In this document: in pieces, positions 8,508-15,138 of the stretch
Layout of the letters: each line of letters begins with the position of its first letter
How positions within the stretch are numbered: position 1 is the stretch's first letter
Assembly (NCBI GenBank): GCA_023430705.1
Contig: JAEYZJ010000160.1
Location: forward strand, 1 to 25,150
DNA length: 25,150 bases
DNA from: Pseudomonadota bacterium
Lineage (GTDB): Bacteria > Pseudomonadota > Alphaproteobacteria > Rhizobiales > Devosiaceae
Direction of reading: 5' to 3'
Notes under the pieces: generated by a model
Database searches by the model: none
What the model was told of the DNA's origin: nothing
The model's input: the letters and a program-made list of their open reading frames with translations, nothing else
Made by a program: the position numbers and the translations under genes

Positions 8508-9104
8508 TCAGGGCCGCTTCAGCGCCGCCCGCGCCGCCTCGGCTTCCGCCCTGCAGAAGCAGTCCTCGACGTGGTCGTTGACGAGCCCCATCGCCTGCAT
8601 GAAGGCATAGACCGTCGTCGGCCCCACGAACGAGAAGCCGCGCTTGCGCAGGTCCTTGCTCAGGGCGGCCGAGCCCGCCGTCTGCGCCGGGATCTGCCCC
8701 GCCGTCACCGGGCCTTCCACCGGCTCCGGCTCGAAGCCCCAGATATAGTGCGCCAGCGAGCCGAACTCGGCCCTGATCTCCTGCGCGCGCCTGGCATTGT
8801 TGATCGTCGAGGCGATCTTGCCGCGGTGCCGGATGATGCCCGCATCCTGCACCAGCCGCTCGATGTCGGCCTCGCCCATCGCCGCCACCCGGTCGATGTC
8901 GAAGCCGAGGAAGGCGGCGCGGAAGTTCTCCCGCTTGCGCAGGATCGTGATCCAGGCCAGCCCCGACTGGAAGCCTTCGAGGCAGAGCTTTTCGAACAGC
9001 CGGTTGTCGTCGGTCACCGGCCGGCCCCACTCGCGGTCGTGGTAGCCGATGTAGAGAGCGTCGCTGCCGGCCCAGCTGCAGCGCGTCGCGGTTGGCGTTG
9101 ACAT
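8508..9104 (-). CDS. tag: DNA-3-methyladenine glycosylase I (Tag)
   Basis: Tag is a base-excision repair enzyme that removes 3-methyladenine from alkylated DNA. The 198-residue protein shows the family order: RCSWAGSDALYIGYHDREWGRPV near the N-terminus, LFEKLCLEGFQSGLAWITILRKRENFRAAF, IIRHRGKIASTINNA, LSKDLRKRGFSFVGPTTVYAFMQAMGLVNDH, and the C-terminal Cys/His zinc ligands. The start ATG at 9104-9102 is chosen because of GGGAGAAACGC just upstream and because homologous sequence begins there; an upstream in-frame start at 9203 adds 33 unrelated residues. It diverges from the response regulator. Confidence 0.93.
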   Translation of the reverse strand: MSTPTATRCSWAGSDALYIGYHDREWGRPVTDDNRLFEKLCLEGFQSGLAWITILRKRENFRAAFLGFDIDRVAAMGEADIERLVQDAGIIRHRGKIASTINNARRAQEIRAEFGSLAHYIWGFEPEPVEGPVTAGQIPAQTAGSAALSKDLRKRGFSFVGPTTVYAFMQAMGLVNDHVEDCFCRAEAEAARAALKRP

Positions 9105-9159
9105 GCGTTTCTCCCGGTCATCTGTTGTCGTGACGCGAATCGGCTGGGGGGCCGGCGCC

Positions 9160-9594
9160 GTGATTGTCCCGCAGGATTTGAAGGCATTGATCGTCGACGA
9201 CAATGCCTATGCGCGTTCCGCCATGAGCGGCACGCTCGCCAGGCTCGGGCTCGAGCGGGTCGACGAGACGGCCGGCGCCGCCGCCGCCATCGGGGCCATG
9301 CTCGGCACGCGCTACGACATCGTGTTCATGGACTGGTACATGCCGGAAATGAATGGCGCCGCGCTGCTCGAGATCCTGCGCGGGCCGAACTTCCCGGCCC
9401 CGAGCCGCGCGCCGATGGTACTGGTGACCGCCTATCCCAACCGCGAGACCTTCGCCCGGGCGCGCGAGCTGGGGGTGGCCGAGATCCTCGTGAAGCCGTT
9501 CACCCTCGCCCAGGTCGCGGGCCTCCTGGGCCGGCTGATCCCCGGCGGCTGGGACCTCGACGACCAGCCCGGCGGCCGCCGGGTGCTGCTCTAG
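9160..9594 (+). CDS. Single-domain response regulator (CheY-like receiver)
   Basis: This is a stand-alone receiver domain of about 144 residues. The acidic pair is in LKALIVDDNAYARS, the phospho-accepting aspartate is in YDIVFMDWYMPEMNG, the threonine is in PMVLVTAYPN and the lysine is in ILVKPFT, so all phosphorylation residues are present. A short tail (GGWDLDDQPGGRRVLL) contains no output domain. It probably acts by protein-protein contact, as CheY or stalk-pathway regulators do. No histidine kinase is adjacent. I choose GTG 9160 (G-run at 9145-9151 as SD); GTG 9130 and ATG 9103 are in frame, and the latter would overlap the tag start codon. Confidence 0.85.
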   Translation: MIVPQDLKALIVDDNAYARSAMSGTLARLGLERVDETAGAAAAIGAMLGTRYDIVFMDWYMPEMNGAALLEILRGPNFPAPSRAPMVLVTAYPNRETFARARELGVAEILVKPFTLAQVAGLLGRLIPGGWDLDDQPGGRRVLL

Positions 9595-9616
9595 CATCGA
9601 TACATTGCTGCGCGCA

Positions 9617-9646
9617 TTGACCATCAACAGCAACGCGAACTTTACT
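9617..9646 (+). promoter_or_regulatory. Possible promoter of the L,D-transpeptidase gene
   Basis: TTGACC (9617-9622), an 18-nt spacer and TTTACT (9641-9646) lie ~80 nt before the ATG at 9726 in a locally AT-richer segment. The -35 is good; the -10 is approximate. Confidence 0.35.
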
Positions 9647-9725
9647 ATCCGGCTTCACCAGCCTTTCGATATTGTCGCCAATACTCCGGCCGCTGTTGAC
9701 GGGTATTCAAGTCGAAGGGTTTGCC

Positions 9726-10343
9726 ATGCTGCGTAAGTCTCGTGCGGTGCTGTCCGCTGTTGCCGTTGTCCTTGCGTCCACTGCCTTCGTCGATATGGCG
9801 CAGGCGGCCCAGCGCTTCTTTATCTTCGACAGGCTGAATTCGCTGAGCGATGCGCGCCCGCGCCAAGAGGTGCGACTGAAGAGCGGCAAGTACAAGCTTG
9901 GTTCGGAGTACCGTCGCCAGATCGTCTCCTATGACGGCGGCCAGCGGCCGGGCACGATCATCGTCAACACCGGCGAGAAGTTCCTCTATCTGGTGCAGCC
10001 CGGCGGCAAGGCCATCCGCTACGGCATCGGCACCGCCCGCGACGGCTTCGAGTGGAGCGGCACCCACAAGGTGACCCGCAAGGCCGAGTGGCCCGGCTGG
10101 ACCCCGCCCGCGGCGATGAAGCGCCGGCAGCCCAATCTTCCCGACCACATGCCCGGCGGCATCAACAATCCGCTCGGCGCCCGCGCCATCTACATCGGCT
10201 CCACGCTCTACCGCATCCACGGCACCAACGAGCCCTGGACCATCGGCCAGAACGTCAGCTCCGGCTGCATCCGGATGGTCAATTCTGATGTAGAGGATCT
10301 GTACGAACGCGTAAAAATTGGCGCTAAGGTGATTGTCCTTTAG
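9726..10343 (+). CDS. L,D-transpeptidase (YkuD domain), exported
   Basis: This is a 205-residue periplasmic cell-wall enzyme. MLRKSRAVLSAVAVVLASTAFVDMAQA is a clear Sec signal peptide with an A-Q-A cleavage site. The YkuD catalytic domain follows, with IHGTN (His165) and SSGCIRM (Cys181) carrying the catalytic His and nucleophilic Cys. Such enzymes form 3-3 cross-links in peptidoglycan or attach proteins to it; they are numerous in Hyphomicrobiales, which use 3-3 cross-links heavily. GTIIVNTGEKFLYLVQPGGKAIRYGIGTAR is the usual opening strand pattern. The start at 9726 puts the signal peptide at the N-terminus; an upstream in-frame start would add 18 non-signal residues. Confidence 0.93.
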   Translation: MLRKSRAVLSAVAVVLASTAFVDMAQAAQRFFIFDRLNSLSDARPRQEVRLKSGKYKLGSEYRRQIVSYDGGQRPGTIIVNTGEKFLYLVQPGGKAIRYGIGTARDGFEWSGTHKVTRKAEWPGWTPPAAMKRRQPNLPDHMPGGINNPLGARAIYIGSTLYRIHGTNEPWTIGQNVSSGCIRMVNSDVEDLYERVKIGAKVIVL

Positions 10344-10363
10344 TTAGGATTTTCGACGACACT

Positions 10364-10385
10364 GCCCCCGGTTTTGTGGGGGTTT
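10364..10385 (+). terminator. Possible weak terminator between L,D-transpeptidase and vWA gene
   Basis: CCCCC (10365-10369) and GGGGG (10378-10382) can pair around an 8-nt loop and are followed by TTT. The stem is short, and the G-run may also act as a distant SD for the ATG at 10395. Confidence 0.35.
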
Positions 10386-10394
10386 CCGGTCGTC

Positions 10395-12398
10395 ATGCGC
10401 ACACTTGTCGATCTGCTGAAGCGATTCCATGCCGATGAGCGCGGCGTGTTCGCGGTCATATTCGGCCTCATGGCCATTGTCCTCGTGGCCTTCGGCGGGG
10501 CGGCGGTGGATTACACCGCCGTCGAAACCGCGCGTACGCGGGCCCAGGTCGCGCTCGATTCCGCGGCCCTCGGCCTGCAGCCGACCATCTTCAACACCCC
10601 GGCGCCGACCTCGGCCGCGCTGAAGGCCAGCGCCCTCGCCCTCCTCAGGGAGCGGCTCAACGACGAGAGCCTCGAGATCGCGGTGGATACCGCCGAGGCC
10701 AACGCCGGCAATGGCACGCTGCATCTCGAGGCCACCGTAAGGGTCAACACCGCCTTCGTGGCGCTCGTCGGGGTTCCCGCCCTCACCGCCCGCATCGTCT
10801 CGGAAGCCACGCGCAAGCGCCTCAACCTCGAGGTGGCGATGGTGCTCGACAACTCGGGCTCCATGGACCAGCAGAGCCGCATGACCAACCTGAAGAAGGC
10901 GGCGCGCTGCGCGATGAACGTCCTCTTCAACGCCATCGAGGTCTGCAACGACACGAGGACCGAGAACGACAGGGTGACCAGCGAATCCAACATCTGGATC
11001 GGCATCGTCCCGTTCACCGGCTTCGTGAATGTCGGCGCCGACAACCGGACCGCCTCCTGGATCGACAGCACCGGCCTGTCGAGCATCGCCAACGACAATT
11101 TCGATGACGACGACAACCCGGCCACCGAGTACACCGGCACGGTCAACCGCCTCTCGCTCTACACCCAGCACAACATCGCCTGGCGCGGTTGCGTCGAGGC
11201 CCGGCCGTATCCCTACGATACCAACGACACCGAGCCCTCTGCCGCCAATCCGGACACGCTCTTCGTGCCCCAGTGGTCACCCGACACGCCCGAGACGCTG
11301 TCGTCGAACAGCAGCACCACGCGCTACATCCCCAACTACACCACCAGCAACAACGGTGCCGGTCCCACGGTCTTCACCAGCAATACCCTCGAGGCGGCCT
11401 ACAACAACAACTTCACCTCCGACACCTCGAGCAGCTGCCTGAACAAGGACCTGGGCGTCTGGGAGCAGGTGCAGACCAAGTCGGGATGTCCCAACAACTA
11501 CGCAAGCTCTGGCAACAACGCCAGGGATACGGGCAAGAACGCGACCTTCGAGAGCTGCGGCTCGGCCATCACTGCCGGCACGACGACGGCCAAGAACTGG
11601 CGGGGCGACACCATCAGCCCGGCGGCCACCACCATGCCGGCCTCGATGGCCGACAGGAACGGCAACCCGCTCTATCCCACCTGCTACGCGGTGACCGGCC
11701 AGTTCACGAGCACGACGAGGAACGGCCGCTACAACCTCACCCGCAAGCTCGCTTGCCGCTACTTCTTCTCCGACCGGGTGCGGATGGAGCGCCTCTGCAA
11801 GTACGACGGCACGACCTCGGGTTCGGGCTCGCCCAATGACGACTGCCCGACCAACGCCCTCACGCCGCTGACCGCGACCAAGAAGACGGTGCTGGATGCC
11901 ATCAACGCCATGTCGCCGCAGGGCTACACCAACATCCACCAGGGTGCGATCTGGGGCTTCCACATGCTTTCGGCCACCGAGCCCCTGCTGGCCAAGGCCT
12001 ACGATGCCGCCACCTCCAAGGTGATGATCATCATGACCGACGGCGAGAACACCATCGACACTTACGACTTCGGCACGGGCAAGGCGCGGACGATGCAGGC
12101 CTATGGCTACCCGGTCAACGGGCGCATCTTCAGCACCGATTATCCCACCCCCTCGACCGACCCGGAGATCACCGCTGCGATGGACAGCCGGGCTTTGGAA
12201 ACCTGCAGCAATGCCAAGGCGCTGGGCATCGCGATCTACACGATCGGGCTCGCGGCGCCCAACCAGAAGACCATCGATCTGCTGACCAACTGCGCGTCCG
12301 ACCCCTCGATGGCGTATTTCCCCGAGGACTCGTCGAGCCTGACCGCGATCTTCAAGGAGATCGCCGACCAGCTCGCCAACCTGCGCCTGTCGCAGTAG
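10395..12398 (+). CDS. TadG-like pilus/surface protein with von Willebrand factor A domain
   Basis: This 667-residue protein begins with a TadE/TadG-type N-terminus: FHADERGVFAVIFGLMAIVLVAFGGAAVDYT is a short cytoplasmic segment followed by one membrane helix. The rest is exported. Residues ~145-660 form a VWA domain with the metal-ion site DNSGS at 152-156 and the central-strand motif MIIMTDGENT (Asp549). A long Asn/Thr/Ser-rich insertion with many cysteines (~235-470) splits the VWA fold. TadG proteins belong to tight-adherence pilus systems, but no other tad genes are nearby, so it may be an orphan adhesion protein. Start ATG at 10395; a TTG at 10374 is less likely. Confidence 0.85.
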   Translation: MRTLVDLLKRFHADERGVFAVIFGLMAIVLVAFGGAAVDYTAVETARTRAQVALDSAALGLQPTIFNTPAPTSAALKASALALLRERLNDESLEIAVDTAEANAGNGTLHLEATVRVNTAFVALVGVPALTARIVSEATRKRLNLEVAMVLDNSGSMDQQSRMTNLKKAARCAMNVLFNAIEVCNDTRTENDRVTSESNIWIGIVPFTGFVNVGADNRTASWIDSTGLSSIANDNFDDDDNPATEYTGTVNRLSLYTQHNIAWRGCVEARPYPYDTNDTEPSAANPDTLFVPQWSPDTPETLSSNSSTTRYIPNYTTSNNGAGPTVFTSNTLEAAYNNNFTSDTSSSCLNKDLGVWEQVQTKSGCPNNYASSGNNARDTGKNATFESCGSAITAGTTTAKNWRGDTISPAATTMPASMADRNGNPLYPTCYAVTGQFTSTTRNGRYNLTRKLACRYFFSDRVRMERLCKYDGTTSGSGSPNDDCPTNALTPLTATKKTVLDAINAMSPQGYTNIHQGAIWGFHMLSATEPLLAKAYDAATSKVMIIMTDGENTIDTYDFGTGKARTMQAYGYPVNGRIFSTDYPTPSTDPEITAAMDSRALETCSNAKALGIAIYTIGLAAPNQKTIDLLTNCASDPSMAYFPEDSSSLTAIFKEIADQLANLRLSQ

Positions 12399-12623
12399 TC
12401 AGTGCACCAGCACGAAGCGCTTGCCGCCGGGAAAGGCGGCGAGCGCCGCCTCCTGCTCGCGCTCGGTGATCCCCTCGAAGCTGATCGCCAGGATTGCCTC
12501 CGGCTCGTCCCGGTGCGGAAGCACAGGGGTGGACGGCTGCGTGGACGGCTGCGTGCGCGACCGTGACGCGCGCGCTGCGCGAGCGCCGCAATCGGTCGAA
12601 AGGTGCACAACGCGACTGTCCAT
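12399..12623 (-). CDS. Small hypothetical protein (74 aa)
   Basis: I do not recognise this gene. The start is supported by a good SD (GAGGAGGGA, ~6 nt before ATG 12623-12621). The N-terminal half (DSRVVHLSTDCGARAARASRSRT) is low-complexity and contains a duplicated QPST. The C-terminal half (EAILAISFEGITEREQEAALAAFPGGKRFVLVH) has ordered beta-alpha-beta character and looks conserved. Its stop codon abuts the stop of the vWA gene with no spacer (12398/12399). The 207 nt upstream to 12830 contain no gene I can support. Confidence 0.55.
   Translation of the reverse strand: MDSRVVHLSTDCGARAARASRSRTQPSTQPSTPVLPHRDEPEAILAISFEGITEREQEAALAAFPGGKRFVLVH
12529..12552 (-). repeat. In-frame 12-bp tandem duplication
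   Basis: GTGGACGGCTGC occurs twice back to back (12529-12540, 12541-12552). On the minus strand it encodes the duplicated QPST of the 74-aa protein. The in-frame length is consistent with a coding sequence that tolerates slippage. Confidence 0.85.
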
Positions 12624-12830
12624 CCCTGTCCCTCCTCTGGGCGACAAGACAACTCTGCCCTAGTGGCAAAAGTTGCGGCGGTACAGGGGCTTGCCGATCA
12701 TTTCCGCGTCAACTCGGGCTAACGGCGCGGGGCATCGGCAAGCTGTCCTGGCAACTGGTGAACGAAACCTTGCCGCCACTTGTAGAGCCTGGGGCTTGAA
12801 CCCGTGGCCAACATGGCGTTCACCGCCGGT

Positions 12831-13364
12831 TCAGGCGATGAGCGAGCGCACGAGGTCGGCGCGGGCGCGCAGCGCCATGGGCGGAATCCGGGTGAGCGTG
12901 AAGCCGAGCCGTTCATAGGCCGCCACATGCACCTTCTCGAACGCGATCGAGTCCGCGAGGCTGATCCGCCGGGCCTCGGTCGGCGTGACGAAGCCGAGCA
13001 GCTCGACGAACAGCACCTGTCGCTCGAACGTGCGGCGCGCGACCAGCCGCTCGATCCCCTCGGCCAGTTCGGGCGGCACCGGATGGCCGAGATACTCGGC
13101 CAGCGCCAGCGTGCAGACGAGCGAGCGGTCCGACACGCGCACCGCTCCGGCCGGCGGACGGGCCAGCCGCTGCTCCTGCAGCCGGGCGATCGTGCCGATG
13201 AACTCGGGCCGCACATGCGGCTCGGGGTGGCCGTGCGCCTGCTCGAGCGCGATGACGTCGGTCGCCGCCTCCTCGACGATGTCGATGCCGTCGGCCTCGA
13301 GCTGCCTCAGGATCAGTGTCTTGCCGGCGCCCGGTGCGCCGGTCAGGATGAATTCGCGTGCCAT
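12831..13364 (-). CDS. P-loop ATPase / nucleotide-kinase-like protein (AAA_28, NadR-like)
   Basis: The 177-residue protein has an N-terminal Walker A, FILTGAPGAGKT (residues ~5-16), followed by IVEEAATDVI and VSDRSLVCTLALAEYLG, where DRS matches the kinase Asp-Arg-Ser site of NadR-type and related AAA_28 proteins. It ends in LTRIPPMALRARADLVRSLI. Members probably phosphorylate a nucleoside or other small molecule; the substrate is unknown. ATG at 13364-13362 has GGAG upstream. It diverges from the guanidine operon across a 531-nt region. Confidence 0.78.
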   Translation of the reverse strand: MAREFILTGAPGAGKTLILRQLEADGIDIVEEAATDVIALEQAHGHPEPHVRPEFIGTIARLQEQRLARPPAGAVRVSDRSLVCTLALAEYLGHPVPPELAEGIERLVARRTFERQVLFVELLGFVTPTEARRISLADSIAFEKVHVAAYERLGFTLTRIPPMALRARADLVRSLIA

Positions 13365-13680
13365 GGCTCGCTCCGCTCATGTGAAGGGGATGCGCGGACG
13401 CGATCGCGTGCCGCGATTGGCCGGTCTCGGGGGGAAGTGTCCGGTGCGGGGCAGGGCGGCAGATGCGCGCCGGCGGAATGGCCTCGGACCCATCGACACT
13501 ACCGCGGATCCGGTCCCGCACCAAGCCGTTTCGCAGAAGGCGCGACGCCTGCGCAACAAGCGTGCAGTCGAGGGAGTATGCCGACAAAGTAGGCAGTTAG
13601 CCGGAGATTTCGCCATCCCCTTTCGGCGGTCGCAGCCCATCTGTCCTATTAAGGATATGAAATATCAGCGTAATTTCCTC
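13365..13680. other. Intergenic control region upstream of the guanidine operon
   Basis: No convincing gene is seen here. GC falls toward 13649-13680 (TATTAAGGATATGAAATATC and following), an AT-rich stretch just upstream of the sigma-54 promoter where DNA bending would occur. An activator of sigma-54 should bind upstream. I see only a weak NtrC-like half site (GCACC at 13518-13522) and no clean GCACC-N5-GGTGC palindrome. No clear promoter for the divergent P-loop gene is visible. Confidence 0.4.
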
Positions 13681-13696
13681 TGGCACGTCCCTTGCT
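13681..13696 (+). promoter_or_regulatory. Sigma-54 (RpoN) promoter of the guanidine operon
   Basis: TGGCACG (13681-13687), four bases, then TTGCT (13692-13696) match the -24/-12 consensus TGGCACG-N4-TTGCW essentially perfectly, with GG and GC 12 nt apart. Transcription should begin near 13706-13708, a few bases before the riboswitch P1 stem. Sigma-54 promoters need an AAA+ activator; NtrC is the likely one for a nitrogen-scavenging operon. Confidence 0.88.
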
Positions 13697-13711
13697 CGGA
13701 TGTATGCAGAG

Positions 13712-13822
13712 ATGAGGGGCTAGGGTTCCGGCGCCGCCAGGGCGCGTCTGGTCCGAGAGCACCCGCCGGCCCGGGAGACATCCGGGCCGGGACACGGCGG
13801 GACAAAAGCCCGGGAGACCTCG
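13712..13822 (+). promoter_or_regulatory. Guanidine-I riboswitch (ykkC class, subtype 1)
   Basis: The conserved class elements occur in order and spacing: CTAGGGTTCCG (13720-13730), TGGTCCGAGAG (13749-13759), and ACACGGCGGGACAAAAGCCC then GGGAGA (13792-13817). The ends pair as P1 (GAGG 13714-13717 with CCTC 13818-13821), CCGCC (13763-13767) pairs with GGCGG (13796-13800), and a GGCCCGG/CCGGGCC arm caps the stem between. This class binds free guanidinium and usually turns expression on. It sits in the leader of the ABC transporter/CgdAB/carboxylase operon, which identifies the true substrate as guanidine. Confidence 0.95.
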
Positions 13823-13865
13823 TAAGCCAAGGGATTGGCAGCGCGGGTCTTCACGCGCCTCGCCG

Positions 13866-13889
13866 ATCCCCACGTCGACAACAGGGGAT
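13866..13889 (+). promoter_or_regulatory. SD-sequestering hairpin, part of the riboswitch expression platform
   Basis: ATCCCC (13866-13871) and GGGGAT (13884-13889) form a perfect 6-bp stem that buries the only Shine-Dalgarno of the binding-protein gene (GGGGA, 7 nt before ATG 13896). Upstream, GGAGACC (13813-13819, part of the conserved aptamer 3' end) can pair with GGTCTTC (13846-13852), competing with P1. No T-run terminator is present, so control by translation initiation is likely. Confidence 0.5.
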
Positions 13890-13895
13890 ACGCGC

Positions 13896-14963
13896 ATGAA
13901 GTTCTCGAAACTCGTTTCCGCCCTCGCCCTCGCGGCCCTCGCCGCTGGCTCAGTGACCTTCGCCACCGCCGAGGAAAAGACCGACTTCAAGGTGGCCTGG
14001 TCGATCTATGTTGGCTGGATGCCATGGGGCTATGCCGCCGACACCGGCATCGTCAGGAAGTGGGCCGACAAGTACGGCATCAGCATCGAGGTCACCCAGT
14101 TCAACGACTACGTGGAGTCGATCAACCAGTACACGGCCGGCGCCTATGACGCGGTGACGCTGACCAACATGGACGGCCTCTCGATCCCCGCCGCCGGCGG
14201 CGTCGACACCACCGCCGTGATCATCGGCGACTTCTCGGCCGGCAACGACGCGGTCATCCTCAAGGACAGCCAGGCGCTCGCCGACATCAAGGGCCAGCCG
14301 GTCAACCTCGTCGAGTTCTCCGTCAGCCACTACCTGCTCGCCCGCGCCCTCGAGAGCGTCGGCATGACCGAGCGCGACGTCAACGTCGTCAACACCTCCG
14401 ATCCCGACATGGTCGGCGCCTTCCAGACCCCGGACGTCACCGCCATGGTCACCTGGAACCCGATGGTCTCCGAGATCCTCGCGCTCCCCGGCGCCCACAA
14501 GGTCTTCGACAGCGCCCAGATCCCGGGCGAGATAATCGACATGATGGTCGCCGGTTCCGACACGCTCCGGGACAACCCCGACTTCGGCAAGGCGCTCGCC
14601 GGCATCTGGTACGACACGATGGCCATAATGACCGCCGACACGCCCGAGGGCGCGGCGGCGCGGGCCGCGATGGGCGCCGCCTCCGGCACCGACCAGGCCG
14701 GCTACGAGGCCCAGCTCGCAGCGACCCGGCTCTTCGCCACCCCCGCCGAGGCCGTCGCCTTCACCGACAGCCCCGATCTCGCGGTGACCATGGACAAGGT
14801 CCGCACCTTCCTCTTCGACAAGGGCCTGCTGGGCAACGGCGCGCCCTCGGCCGACGTCATCGGCATCGAGCTGCCGTCGGGCGAAGTGCTCGGCGACGCC
14901 AGCAACATCAAGCTGCGTTTCACCAGCGCGTACATGAAGGAAGCGGAGGCGGGGACGCTGTAG
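13896..14963 (+). CDS. ABC transporter substrate-binding protein, guanidine/urea-carboxylase-associated type
   Basis: This 355-residue periplasmic protein has signal peptide MKFSKLVSALALAALAAGSVTFATA, cut near EEKTD; there is no lipobox cysteine. The mature part (FKVAWSIYVGWMPWGYAADTGIVRKWADKYGI) is the NMT1/TauA-like fold specific to binding proteins found beside urea/guanidine carboxylases. It should deliver guanidinium, or a close relative, to the permease. It is the first gene behind the sigma-54 promoter and riboswitch. A palindromic repeat separates it from the permease, consistent with higher expression of the binding protein. Urea remains a possible ligand, but the riboswitch argues for guanidine. 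Confidence 0.9.
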   Translation: MKFSKLVSALALAALAAGSVTFATAEEKTDFKVAWSIYVGWMPWGYAADTGIVRKWADKYGISIEVTQFNDYVESINQYTAGAYDAVTLTNMDGLSIPAAGGVDTTAVIIGDFSAGNDAVILKDSQALADIKGQPVNLVEFSVSHYLLARALESVGMTERDVNVVNTSDPDMVGAFQTPDVTAMVTWNPMVSEILALPGAHKVFDSAQIPGEIIDMMVAGSDTLRDNPDFGKALAGIWYDTMAIMTADTPEGAAARAAMGAASGTDQAGYEAQLAATRLFATPAEAVAFTDSPDLAVTMDKVRTFLFDKGLLGNGAPSADVIGIELPSGEVLGDASNIKLRFTSAYMKEAEAGTL

Positions 14964-14981
14964 GCAGCATCGTGCCCTTCA

Positions 14982-15109
14982 CCCCTCATCCGGCGCTACG
15001 CGCCCCCTTCTCCCCGACGGGGAGAAGAATACCGACAGATCGGCGATCACCCCTGTTCCTCTCCCCGTCGGGGAGAGGGTGGACCGGCGAAGCCGGGACG
15101 GGTGAGGGG
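14982..15109. repeat. Rhizobial-type palindromic intergenic repeat (two hairpins inside an inverted repeat)
   Basis: The outer arms CCCCTCA (14982-14988) and TGAGGGG (15103-15109) enclose two near-identical hairpins: CTTCTCCCC/GGGGAGAAG (15007-15015, 15019-15027) and CCTCTCCCC/GGGGAGAGG (15058-15066, 15070-15078). The right half also has ACCGGCGAAGCCGG. This matches the style of short dispersed palindromes abundant in Hyphomicrobiales intergenic regions. Lying between binding protein and permease, it may block 3' decay or reduce read-through. Confidence 0.85.
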
Positions 15110-15138
15110 ACGCGCCACCGGATCAACGAGCCACCGCC

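Noticed and set aside
12775..12805. Minus-strand GGGTTCAAGCCC resembling a tRNA T-arm, possible tRNA fragment or att site
   Set aside because: Only three stem pairs form around the TTCAAGC loop, and no acceptor, anticodon or D arm can be built nearby.
13518..13534. NtrC-type binding site upstream of the sigma-54 promoter
   Set aside because: Only one half site (GCACC) is present; the other half does not match GGTGC at the right distance.
13835..14149. Open frame overlapping the riboswitch 3' end and the binding-protein gene
   Set aside because: It lies in the wrong frame relative to the clear signal peptide at 13896 and has an Arg/His-rich shadow composition.
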